A stretch of DNA of 44,102 bases from Ancylobacter novellus (lineage in GTDB: Bacteria; Pseudomonadota; Alphaproteobacteria; Rhizobiales; Xanthobacteraceae), in NCBI GenBank assembly GCA_003241485.1, contig QFQD01000075.1, positions 1-44,102 of the forward strand. Direction: 5' to 3'. Below, piece by piece: positions 37,255 to 44,102 of this stretch. The notes under the pieces are model-generated. The model saw nothing but the letters and a program-made list of their open reading frames with translations. It did no database searches and had not been told where the DNA came from. Within the stretch, counting starts at the first letter, position 1, and each line of letters opens with the position of its first letter. The position numbers and the translations under genes were made by a program.

Positions 37255-37986
37255 TCAGCCGAAGCTGCCCAGTGCCGGGAACGTCTCCAGCATCCAGTAG
37301 CTGAAGGTCGCCATCCAGCCGGACAGGAAGCCTATGCCGGTGAGCACCAGCAGCGCGCCCATGGCCTTCTCGACGATCGGCAGATAGCGCCGCGCATGCA
37401 CCAGCAGGCCGAGCGCCGGGCGCGCCATTGCCGCCACCAGCATGAACGGGACGCCGAGCCCGGCGGAATAGACCGCCAGCAGGCCAGCCCCGTGCGTCAG
37501 CGTCTGCTCGCTCGCCGCCACGGCGAGAATGGCAGCGAGCACGGGCCCGATGCAGGGCGTCCAGCCAAACGCGAAGGCAAGGCCCATCACATAGGCCCCC
37601 GCCAGCGTCGAGGGCGCGTCGACATGCACGCGCTTGGTCCGGGTCATCCAGCCGAAGCGCAGGACGCCGAGGAAATGCAGCCCCATCAGCAGGATGGCAA
37701 GGCCGGCGATGATGGCGAGTTCCTGCGAGTAGAGCCTGAGATAGCCGCCGACCACCGAGGCCCCGGCACCGAGCGCCACGAACACAGTGGAAAAGCCGGC
37801 GACGAACAGCACCGCCGCGCCAAGCGTGCGCCGCGCCGCCGCGTCGGTCGGCGCCTTGTGGGTGATCTGGTCGAGACTCGTGCCGGCGAGATAACACAGA
37901 TAAGGCGGCACCAGCGGCAGCACGCAGGGCGACACGAAGCTGGCAATGCCGGCGACAAACGCGGCCGGGAGGGTGACGTCGGCCAT
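37255..37986 (-). CDS. ccdA: Cytochrome c biogenesis protein CcdA
   Basis: A 243-residue, six-span membrane protein of the CcdA/DsbD family. It passes electrons from cytoplasmic thioredoxin to periplasmic thiol proteins, chiefly for cytochrome c maturation. The two redox cysteines are seen in IASFVSPCVLPLVPPYLCYL and FAFGWTPCIGPVLAAIL. ATG 37986 starts MADVTLPAAFVAG. It is divergent from the P1 peptidase gene, 111 bp apart. No ccm genes are nearby. Length is normal for the short CcdA form. Confidence 0.94.
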   Translation of the reverse strand: MADVTLPAAFVAGIASFVSPCVLPLVPPYLCYLAGTSLDQITHKAPTDAAARRTLGAAVLFVAGFSTVFVALGAGASVVGGYLRLYSQELAIIAGLAILLMGLHFLGVLRFGWMTRTKRVHVDAPSTLAGAYVMGLAFAFGWTPCIGPVLAAILAVAASEQTLTHGAGLLAVYSAGLGVPFMLVAAMARPALGLLVHARRYLPIVEKAMGALLVLTGIGFLSGWMATFSYWMLETFPALGSFG

Positions 37987-38097
37987 GAACTGGGTAACCT
38001 TGGTCGTTCTGAGTGCTTCCCAATGCACGGCCGGCCGACCATAAGCAATGCGGCCGGTAGCCTCTCCCCGTGATGTGATGAACCGAGTGCGGCTCCC

Positions 38098-39090
38098 ATG
38101 CGCAACCTGATCACCGATGTCGCCGGCGTGAAGGTGGGTCACGCCACCGATCTCGCCCTCGCCTCCGGCACCACCGCGATTGTCTTCGATGAACCGACCG
38201 TCGCCTCCGTGGATGTGCGTGGCGGAGGCCCCGGCACCCGCGAGACGGATCTGCTGGCGCCGGACGAGACGGTGGGCGCGATTCACGCCATCACGCTGTC
38301 GGGCGGTTCCGCTTTCGGTCTCGATGCCGCGGGCGGGGTGATGGCGGCCCTGGCCGAGCGCGGCATCGGCTTTCCCGTCGGCGAGGCGCGCGTGCCGATC
38401 GTGCCCGGTGCGGTGCTGTTCGACCTCATCAACGGAGGCGACAAGAACTGGGGCCGCTTCTCGCCCTATCGCGACCTGGGCTATGCCGCCGCCAATGCCG
38501 CGGGTCTGGATTTCCCGCTCGGGACCATCGGCGCCGGCACCGGCGCGACGACGGTGAACCTCAAGGGCGGGCTCGGCTCCGCCTCCATGATTGCCGCCAG
38601 CGGCCACACGGTCGGCGCCATCGTCGCGGTGAATGCCTGCGGCGCCGTCACGCTGGGCGAGGGACCGCATTTCTGGGCGGCGCCTTTCGAGACAAACGGC
38701 GAATTCGGCGGCCTCGGCCTGCCCAGCCCCCTGCCCGCTTTGCCGCAGCGCCCGCCGTTAAAAGGGTTGCCGCCAGGCGCCAACACCACCATCGCGCTGG
38801 TTGCCACCGATGCCTTGCTCACCAAGGCGCAGTGCAAGCGCCTCGCGGTCATGGCGCATGATGGCTACGCGCACGCCATCTGGCCGGTGCACACGCCCCT
38901 CGACGGCGACACCATCTTCGCCGCCGCGACAGGCCGGCGCCCGCTCGACGATCAGATTTTCGATCTCGCGCTGATCGGCGACGCGGTGGTGCGCACGCTT
39001 GCCCGCGCCTGCGCCCGCGCAGTGTATGAGGCGACCGCCCTTCCCCAGCCCGGAACACTGCCGGCCTGGCGCGACAGATGGCGGCGCTGA
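38098..39090 (+). CDS. P1 family (DmpA-like) peptidase
   Basis: A 330-residue Ntn-type self-processing hydrolase of MEROPS family S58. It starts MRNLITDVAGVKVGHATD, as in the family. It has TLSGGSAFGLDAAGGVMAAL and, at residues 228-239, ANTTIALVATDA, where the chain is cut before the Thr (230) nucleophile. Relatives act as aminopeptidases or on beta-amino-acid peptides; DmpA has Ser at this point. The cofactor-free enzyme would be cytoplasmic, as no signal peptide is seen. It stands alone, divergent from ccdA. Confidence 0.92.
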   Translation: MRNLITDVAGVKVGHATDLALASGTTAIVFDEPTVASVDVRGGGPGTRETDLLAPDETVGAIHAITLSGGSAFGLDAAGGVMAALAERGIGFPVGEARVPIVPGAVLFDLINGGDKNWGRFSPYRDLGYAAANAAGLDFPLGTIGAGTGATTVNLKGGLGSASMIAASGHTVGAIVAVNACGAVTLGEGPHFWAAPFETNGEFGGLGLPSPLPALPQRPPLKGLPPGANTTIALVATDALLTKAQCKRLAVMAHDGYAHAIWPVHTPLDGDTIFAAATGRRPLDDQIFDLALIGDAVVRTLARACARAVYEATALPQPGTLPAWRDRWRR

Positions 39091-39145
39091 TCTCCTCCTG
39101 AGGAACGGCCGGAAACGCCCGGCCGCCCGCCCGGTGGTAATGCGT

Positions 39146-39541
39146 TCAGGGGCAAGGTTCCCAGAAGCCCGTGGTCCGCTGCGGATTGGTATAGAACCAG
39201 CAGTAGTTCGGCTGCGGCGGCGGACCGGCCAGCGAGGCCGCGGCCGCACCGGCAACGAAACCGAGCGCGGCACCCGCCGCCACCGCGCCGCCGGACGGCC
39301 AGTAGCGATAGGGGTTGGTGATCACCACCGGGCCGCGGGCGCCGTAATAGGCGCCATGCGGCACGTAATAGCCGCGGTTCGGGTAATAGCCCGGGCCACG
39401 ATACACGCCCGCACCGGCAGCGCCCACGCAGCCGCGCGGACCGCAGGCGCCGGCCCGCCAGGCGCTGGCTTCCGGAATCACCGACAGCAGGCTCATTGAT
39501 GCCAGCCCGGCCACCGCCGCCAGATACCCCATCTTGTTCAT
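39146..39541 (-). CDS. Small secreted Gly/Tyr-rich protein
   Basis: A 131-residue exported protein. The signal peptide is MNKMGYLAAVAGLASMSLLS, with cleavage near ASA-W. The mature part has ACGPRGCVGAAGAGVYRGPG and YYPNRGYYVPHGAYYGARGP, then a hydrophobic GGAVAAGAALGFVAGAAAA stretch and a C-terminal NYCWFYTNPQRTTGFWEPCP. The Cys pairs may form disulfides. Similar small proteins are common in Hyphomicrobiales, with no known role. ATG 39541 follows GGGGGAGCACCTG. A hairpin with a T-run lies just before the ribosome site and may control it. Confidence 0.82.
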   Translation of the reverse strand: MNKMGYLAAVAGLASMSLLSVIPEASAWRAGACGPRGCVGAAGAGVYRGPGYYPNRGYYVPHGAYYGARGPVVITNPYRYWPSGGAVAAGAALGFVAGAAAASLAGPPPQPNYCWFYTNPQRTTGFWEPCP

Positions 39542-39554
39542 CAGGTGCTCCCCC

Positions 39555-39583
39555 AAAAAACGGTCTCGGCACGATATGCCGAG
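39555..39583 (-). promoter_or_regulatory. Leader hairpin with T-run before the secreted-protein gene
   Basis: On the minus strand CTCGGCA and TGCCGAG (stem 39565-39583) enclose a 5-nt loop. ACCG, then TTTTTT and GGGGGAG, follow. A terminator-like hairpin directly ahead of the ribosome site suggests attenuation or mRNA-end control of the 39146-39541 gene. Confidence 0.45.
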
Positions 39584-39728
39584 CGCTACGAATCGGAGCC
39601 TAACCCAGCGCCGGATACCGCGCATCCGCAGTTACGCCTCAGATGCGCCAGAGCCACATTTATTGCGGCTCCGCCACCGCCATGCTACGGCCCGGCCTTC
39701 CGGAACGCGCCCGCCGGGGAGAACCGCA

Positions 39729-40415
39729 ATGACCACACGCCCGCTCATCATCGCCCCGTCCATCCTCGCCTGCGATTTCGCCCGCTTCGGCGAGGAAGTG
39801 AAGGCGGTTGACGCGGCCGGCGCCGACTGGATCCATATCGACGTGATGGACGGGCATTTCGTGCCCAACATCTCCTTCGGCCCGGATGTGGTGAAGGCGA
39901 TCCGCCCGCTCTCCGCCAAGCCGTTCGACGTGCATCTGATGATTGCACCGGTCGATCCCTATCTGGAGGCCTTCGCCAAGGCGGGCGCCGACCACATCAC
40001 CGTCCATGCCGAAGCGGGCCCGCATCTGCACCGCTCGCTGCAGGCGATCCGCGCGCTTGGCAAGAAGGCCGGCGTCGCGCTCAACCCGGCGACCCCGGCC
40101 AGCGCCATTGAGCATGTGCTCGACATCATCGACCTCGTCATCGTGATGACGGTAAACCCCGGTTTCGGCGGCCAGGCCTTCATCGCGCCGGTGATGGACA
40201 AGGTGCGGCAGATCTCCGCGATGATCGGCGATCGGCCAATCGACATCGAGATCGACGGCGGCGTGACGAAAGACACCGCCGCCGCCTGCACGGCTGCCGG
40301 CGCCAACGCGCTCGTCGCCGGCTCCGCCGTGTTCAAGGGCGGCCCGTCCGCCTATGCCGGCAACATCGACGCCATCCGCACCGCCGCCGCCCGGGCGCGC
40401 GGCGAACTGGTGTGA
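39729..40415 (+). CDS. rpe: Ribulose-phosphate 3-epimerase
   Basis: A 228-residue TIM-barrel enzyme that interconverts ribulose 5-phosphate and xylulose 5-phosphate in the pentose-phosphate or Calvin pathway. Active-site motifs are IAPSILACDFARFGEE (residues 8-23), WIHIDVMDGHFVPNISFGP (34-52), MTVNPGFGGQAFI and IEIDGGVTKDTA. These include the metal-binding His and Asp pairs. ATG 39729 gives MTTRPLIIAPS; a longer frame starting at 39534 is not family-like. No Calvin genes are near. It is followed by purB after 71 bp. Confidence 0.96.
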   Translation: MTTRPLIIAPSILACDFARFGEEVKAVDAAGADWIHIDVMDGHFVPNISFGPDVVKAIRPLSAKPFDVHLMIAPVDPYLEAFAKAGADHITVHAEAGPHLHRSLQAIRALGKKAGVALNPATPASAIEHVLDIIDLVIVMTVNPGFGGQAFIAPVMDKVRQISAMIGDRPIDIEIDGGVTKDTAAACTAAGANALVAGSAVFKGGPSAYAGNIDAIRTAAARARGELV

Positions 40416-40486
40416 AGCCTGCGTTTGAAGGATTTTCCCTAACCTGCTAGAGCGCACTACTCCCTCGATTGCCGAAAGAGCCGCCC

Positions 40487-41794
40487 GTGATCCCGCGCTA
40501 TACCCGTCCCGAAATGGCTGCCATCTGGGAGCCGCAGACCCGCTTCCGCATCTGGTTCGAGATCGAGGCGCACGCGACCGACGCGCTGGCCGAGCTCGGC
40601 GTGGTGCCGACGGAGGCCGCCGCGAAGATCTGGGAGATGGCGAAGGACGCCACCTTCGACGTCGCGCGCATCGACGAGATCGAGGCCGTCACCAAGCATG
40701 ACGTCATCGCCTTCCTCACCCATCTCGCCGAGATCGTCGGACCGGAAGCGCGCTTCGTTCATCAGGGCATGACCTCGTCGGACGTGCTCGACACCTGCTT
40801 CAACGTGCAGCTGATGCGCGCCGCCGACATTCTCATCAAAGATGTCGACCGGCTGCTCGCGGCGCTGGAGACCCGCGCCTTCGAGCACAAACTCACCCCG
40901 ACCATTGGCCGCTCGCACGGCATCCATGCCGAGCCGACGACCTTCGGCCTCAAGCTGGCGCAGGCCCATGCCGAATTCCAGCGCAACCGCGCCCGCCTGG
41001 TCGCGGCGCGCGACGAGGTCTCGACCTGCGCCATCTCCGGCGCGGTTGGCACCTTCGCGCAGATCGACCCACGGGTTGAGGAATATGTCGCGGCCAAGCT
41101 CGGCATGAAGGTCGAGCCGGTGTCGACGCAGGTCATCCCGCGCGACCGCCATGCGGCGTTTTTCGCCGCGCTCGGCGTGGTCGCCTCGTCGATGGAGCGC
41201 GTCGCCATCGAGATCCGCCATCTGCAGCGGACCGAGGTGCTGGAAGCCGAGGAGTTCTTCTCTGCCGGACAGAAGGGCTCGTCGGCGATGCCGCACAAGC
41301 GCAATCCGGTACTCACCGAAAACGTCACCGGCCTTGCCCGCCTCGTGCGCGGCATGGTTACCCCGGCGCTGGAGAATGTCGCTCTCTGGCATGAGCGGGA
41401 CATCTCGCACTCTTCCGTCGAGCGCGGCATTGGCCCGGACGCCACGGTGACGCTCGATTTCGCGCTGAACCGCCTGGCCGGTGTGGTCGAGAAGCTGATC
41501 GTCTATCCCGAGACCATGCAGAAGAACCTCGACCGCCTCGGCGGCCTGGTGCATTCCCAGCGCGTATTGCTGGCGCTGACCCAGAAGGGGGCGAGCCGCG
41601 AGGACGCCTATCGCCTCGTTCAGCGCAACGCCATGCCGGTCTGGCGCGGCGAGGGCGATTTCCAGACGCTGCTTACCAACGATGCCGATGTGCGCAGCTA
41701 TCTGAGCGCCGAGGAGATCGTCGAGAAGTTCGACCTCGGCTACCACCTCAAGCATGTCGACACGATCTTCACCCGCGTTTTCGGGCACGCCTGA
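40487..41794 (+). CDS. purB: Adenylosuccinate lyase
   Basis: A 435-residue enzyme of the fumarase/aspartase superfamily that splits adenylosuccinate and SAICAR in purine synthesis. The start is GTG 40487, giving VIPRYTRPEMAAIWEPQTRF, the usual first residues; a TTG at 40469 is less likely. The superfamily signature is GSSAMPHKRNPVLTEN, with the flexible Ser loop. TSSDVLDTCFNVQLM and GRSHGIHAEPTTFGLKL mark the other two active-site regions. Length is as expected. It lies after rpe and ends at a strong terminator. Confidence 0.97.
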   Translation: MIPRYTRPEMAAIWEPQTRFRIWFEIEAHATDALAELGVVPTEAAAKIWEMAKDATFDVARIDEIEAVTKHDVIAFLTHLAEIVGPEARFVHQGMTSSDVLDTCFNVQLMRAADILIKDVDRLLAALETRAFEHKLTPTIGRSHGIHAEPTTFGLKLAQAHAEFQRNRARLVAARDEVSTCAISGAVGTFAQIDPRVEEYVAAKLGMKVEPVSTQVIPRDRHAAFFAALGVVASSMERVAIEIRHLQRTEVLEAEEFFSAGQKGSSAMPHKRNPVLTENVTGLARLVRGMVTPALENVALWHERDISHSSVERGIGPDATVTLDFALNRLAGVVEKLIVYPETMQKNLDRLGGLVHSQRVLLALTQKGASREDAYRLVQRNAMPVWRGEGDFQTLLTNDADVRSYLSAEEIVEKFDLGYHLKHVDTIFTRVFGHA

Positions 41795-41797
41795 CAA

Positions 41798-41825
41798 AAA
41801 GGGCGGCGCTAGGCGCCGCCCTTTC
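41798..41825 (+). terminator. Rho-independent terminator after purB
   Basis: AAAGGGCGGCGC pairs with GCGCCGCCCTTT around TAG, then CTATTT. It starts 3 nt after the purB stop and lies between convergent genes, so it can serve the SH3-protein gene on the other strand too. Confidence 0.9.
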
Positions 41826-41845
41826 TATTTCAGATCCGTTGCGGA

Positions 41846-42562
41846 CTAGCGGTGGAAGCCGCCCATTCCACCCCCGCGGAATCCGCCGCCCATCGGTCGA
41901 TACATGACGGGCCGGGGCCCGCCGAAGCCGCCGCGGAAGGCAGGACCGCCTCGATAACCCGGGGCGCCACGGAAGACCGGGCCGGGATAAGCCCGCCAAT
42001 TGGCCGGACGAGGCCCGCGGAACGCCGGGTTTCCGCGCCAGCCGGGTGCGCCGCCGCGCCAATAGACCGGGCGGCCGCGCCATCCGGGAACCGGGCCACC
42101 ACGCCAGCCCGGAGGGGGCCCGCCACGCCAGTAACCCGGGCCGCGCCAATAGCCCGGACCCCGCCAGTAGCCGGGGCCACCCCAATAGCCGGGACCACCC
42201 CAGTAACCGGGGCCATTCCAATAGCCCCAGCCGGAGCCGATGGCGGCCCCCACCGCGAGTGCCCCGACGCCAAGGGCAACGTCATTGTCGTAATAGTCCG
42301 GCTGCACCAGAACACGCGTCCCGCCGCCGAAGGCGAGATAGCTGGCATTCGCATAGCCGCCACCGACGCGGCACCAATTGCCGGTGCAGCCGCCGACATC
42401 AACCCGCGCTCCGGCCGGAAGCGACCCGACCACGGCATAGCGGGTTCCCGGTCCCGAGCGGACATTGAGATCGGTCGTCACTGTCGCCGGACGTGCAGAG
42501 GCTGCCACGCTCCCTGCAACCAGCAGGCCGACAGCCAATATCAGGCTTTTTGGCACTCGCAT
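41846..42562 (-). CDS. Secreted SH3-domain protein with GYW-repeat tail
   Basis: A 238-residue exported protein. The signal peptide is MRVPKSLILAVGLLVAGSVA, with ASA-R cleavage. A bacterial SH3 domain follows (about residues 26-85): TTDLNVRSGPGTRYAVVGSL and the paired Cys in GGCTGNWCRVGG. The rest is low complexity, with six GPGYW-type hexapeptides (encoded at 42126-42233) and then Gly/Arg/Pro-rich sequence ending GGGMGGFHR. Bacterial SH3 domains often bind cell-wall peptides. The basic aromatic tail may bind glycans or membranes, which is inference. ATG 42562 follows GAGGAGAG. A neighbouring gene 42707-44102 shares the SH3 type. Confidence 0.85.
   Translation of the reverse strand: MRVPKSLILAVGLLVAGSVAASARPATVTTDLNVRSGPGTRYAVVGSLPAGARVDVGGCTGNWCRVGGGYANASYLAFGGGTRVLVQPDYYDNDVALGVGALAVGAAIGSGWGYWNGPGYWGGPGYWGGPGYWRGPGYWRGPGYWRGGPPPGWRGGPVPGWRGRPVYWRGGAPGWRGNPAFRGPRPANWRAYPGPVFRGAPGYRGGPAFRGGFGGPRPVMYRPMGGGFRGGGMGGFHR
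42126..42233 (-). repeat. Six tandem 18-bp units encoding GPGYW-type hexapeptides
   Basis: Six in-frame 18-nt units within the SH3-protein gene encode GWGYWN, two GPGYWG and three GPGYWR. The units differ mainly at silent positions, so the array is old but kept at the protein level. It is not CRISPR-like. Confidence 0.85.
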
Positions 42563-42636
42563 GGCACTCTCCTCACTGTGGGATGCGTTCGAGGCACCCT
42601 CTCGCCGCTGTCTCCAGCAGACGTCATCAATGTGGA

Positions 42637-42671
42637 GTAGCAACTGAATTGGCATGAATTGGTTGCACTAC
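42637..42671 (-). promoter_or_regulatory. Nested repeats upstream of the SH3-protein gene
   Basis: Two copies of TGAATTGG lie 10 bp apart (42645-42652 and 42655-42662). They are flanked by GTAGCAAC (42637-42644) and GTTGCACTAC (42662-42671), an inverted pair with one extra base. The site is 75 bp before ATG 42562, fitting an operator or activator site. Confidence 0.4.
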
Positions 42672-42706
42672 TTATCCGCGCAGCCCTTCACGGCACTGTC
42701 ATCGGC

Positions 42707-44102
42707 TCACCAGCGCGAGGCGCGGGGGCGCCAGGATACCGGCCGCCCATCGTACCAGGGGCCCGCATCGTAGGGTCCCTGCCAGCGCGGCCCGAGCCCG
42801 GACGAGCCATAAAAACTCGCCCGTTGCGGCAGGCGCCCTTCCCCGCGCCGCGACCAGTAGGTGTCGCCATTGCGATCGCCGAAGCGCGCGTAATTGGTGT
42901 AGCCAGGGTGCATGTTCCAATAGGTCGGTCGCCCACCCCAATAGCTCGGCCGCGCCCCCCAGTAGGATGGACGGTTCGGGCCGGTCACGCCGGGGCCCCA
43001 ATAGCCCGGCCCCCAGCTGGCGCGCCAGACATTGCCGGCCCCATAGCCGTAACCATAGGACGGCGCACCGTTCCAGCCGTAGCGGCCGGCTCCCCAATTG
43101 GTGGTCCATCCCCCGTTCCAGTTGCCGCTCCAGCCGCCGACAACAGTGTCGACCGCCGCGGCGACACCCACGATCGGCGCGGCCAGGGTGGCAAGGACCG
43201 CACCGCCGAGGTTGGGCGCCGGCGAATAGCCGAAGCCGCCATAGCCGCCATACCCGCCATAGCCGGGATCGGTGGCGTAGCTGGTCGGGTAATCTGCGGG
43301 ATAGGCCGCATAGGCGGGATCGACATAGGCGACGTTGGAATAGCTGCCCGAGGTGACGCGCGAGGGACGCACCACGACACGGGGCGTCGAGGGCCGCGTG
43401 GCAAAGGCCGGGCTCCCCTGCCCGCCGGAAAGATGGCGCGAGCTGACATAGCCATATTGCGTCTGGCACCAGGCGCCGGCACAGGAGACGACATTCACCG
43501 GCGTACCCGCCGGAACCGTACCGAGCAGGTTATAGCTGGTACCGGGCCCACTGCGGACATTCACCGCGGCCGTCGTCATCGTCGAATAGGCCGTCGCGGT
43601 CGCCGCGCTGGGCGCCTCGGCCTGAACGCCGGGAGCCATGACGGTCGGGATAGCCGGCGCATAGGCACGGGCAGCACCGGTCGGCAGGACAGGAGCGGCG
43701 GGCTGGGTCGCGACGCCGGCCGTGTAGGCGGGCTGGCGGTAATTGGTCCCGGTCGCGGCATAACCAAGCGCAGCCGCCCCGGCGATGCCGGGTGTCGCCA
43801 TGGTCGCGGGCAGCGCTCCAGGCGTCGCGCGGCTCAGCGGAACACCTGTGATCGGAGTGACGGGGGCTGCAAAGGCGCCTTGGGTGATGTGGCGGGCACT
43901 GACATAGCCATACTGGGTCTGGCACCAGGCGCCGGCGCAAGAGACGACATTCACCGGAGATCCCGCCGGCAGTGTGCCAAGCGGGCCATAGCGTACGCCC
44001 GGCCCCGAGCGCACATTCACCGCCGCCGTCGTCGTGCCGCCGCCCATGGCCGCGCCGCCATAGGTCGCGCCATAAGCCGCCGGCTGGCCCGCCGCCGCGA
44101 GG
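42707..44102 (-). CDS. Secreted tandem SH3-domain protein, N-terminus beyond the window
   Basis: At least 465 residues, open to the right edge, so the start is missing. An LAAAGQPAAYG stretch at the edge may follow a signal peptide. Two near-identical bacterial SH3 domains (43886-44035 and 43430-43576) each hold NVRSGPG and SCAGAWCQTQYGYVS, joined by a Pro/Ala/Thr linker of about 100 residues. The C-terminal half is rich in Gly, Tyr and Trp (GYGGYGGYGGFGYSPAPN; YWGPGVTGPNRPSYWGARPS) with a hydrophobic stretch (AVLATLAAPIVGVAAAVDTV). Probably a cell-envelope protein. It is on the same strand as the SH3 gene downstream, with 144 bp between. Confidence 0.85.
   Translation of the reverse strand, partial: LAAAGQPAAYGATYGGAAMGGGTTTAAVNVRSGPGVRYGPLGTLPAGSPVNVVSCAGAWCQTQYGYVSARHITQGAFAAPVTPITGVPLSRATPGALPATMATPGIAGAAALGYAATGTNYRQPAYTAGVATQPAAPVLPTGAARAYAPAIPTVMAPGVQAEAPSAATATAYSTMTTAAVNVRSGPGTSYNLLGTVPAGTPVNVVSCAGAWCQTQYGYVSSRHLSGGQGSPAFATRPSTPRVVVRPSRVTSGSYSNVAYVDPAYAAYPADYPTSYATDPGYGGYGGYGGFGYSPAPNLGGAVLATLAAPIVGVAAAVDTVVGGWSGNWNGGWTTNWGAGRYGWNGAPSYGYGYGAGNVWRASWGPGYWGPGVTGPNRPSYWGARPSYWGGRPTYWNMHPGYTNYARFGDRNGDTYWSRRGEGRLPQRASFYGSSGLGPRWQGPYDAGPWYDGRPVSWRPRASRW
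43430..44035 (-). repeat. Duplicated SH3 domain within one gene
   Basis: Segments 43886-44035 and 43430-43576 encode the same 49-residue SH3 unit, with an identical CAGAWCQTQYGYVS block and near-identical VNVRSGP and LPAG/VPAG stretches. They are separated by about 310 bp of linker. This is a within-gene duplication. Confidence 0.85.

Noticed and set aside
42126..42233. Possible CRISPR-like repeats
   Set aside because: The 18-bp units are contiguous without spacers and are in-frame coding repeats of GPGYW type.

Overview
The window is high-GC bacterial chromosome. Its gene content is typical of an alphaproteobacterium of the order Hyphomicrobiales: Usg, ExoD, BcsS, a CIRCE-controlled groESL, the Anbu/ATP-grasp/alpha-E cluster, and a livHMGF operon with a DUF6867-like gene. 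My guess of a Xanthobacteraceae-like host (Ancylobacter, Starkeya or Xanthobacter type) rests on general resemblance only. I see no tRNA, rRNA, insertion sequence, phage gene or CRISPR array.

Layout. 1-3.3 kb, minus strand: a formate-tetrahydrofolate ligase cut by the window edge, a DoxX protein, a small acidic protein, a xanthine/guanine phosphoribosyltransferase and a CinA-type protein. 3.4-8.2 kb, plus strand: circularly permuted ATP-grasp, LysE-type exporter, alpha-E protein, transglutaminase and the proteasome-like peptidase Anbu. 8.2-10.3 kb: a 23-residue membrane micro-ORF, an SDR oxidoreductase, ExoD and Usg. 10.4-12.6 kb: a CIRCE operator, groES and a groEL broken by an apparent 35-nt deletion. 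12.6-16.5 kb, minus strand: an HlyD / ATPase / permease export operon followed by an FkbM methyltransferase on lower-GC DNA. 16.6-22.4 kb: a secreted phytase-esterase-like protein divergent from a three-gene TRAP transporter. 22.4-25.4 kb: a HerA-like ATPase, a DUF488 protein and BcsS. 25.4-28.0 kb, minus strand: a molybdenum-hydroxylase maturation operon (split XdhC plus a molybdopterin-binding/MobA-like fusion). 28.1-30.9 kb: a lysine 2,3-aminomutase-like radical SAM enzyme, an HI0933-type flavoprotein and a convergent flavin reductase. 31.0-37.2 kb: a regulatory region, livHMGF, a DUF6867-like gene and the periplasmic binding protein. 37.2-41.8 kb: CcdA, a P1 peptidase, a small Tyr/Gly-rich secreted protein, rpe and purB. 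41.8-44.1 kb, minus strand: two secreted SH3-domain proteins with Gly/Tyr/Trp-rich tails, the last cut by the window edge.

How they work together. The most system-like locus is 3.4-8.2 kb. It pairs an ATP-grasp amidoligase and an alpha-E protein with two hydrolases of peptide or isopeptide bonds (transglutaminase fold and Anbu). This combination is known and has been predicted to make and process a peptide product or tag. The exporter gene placed between its first two members is unusual and suggests that the product may leave the cell. The other notable points are the broken chaperonin gene, an XdhC lacking its usual C-terminal segment, and several untested regulatory structures: hairpins between dctP and dctQ and ahead of a secreted-protein gene, and repeats upstream of livH and of an SH3 gene.
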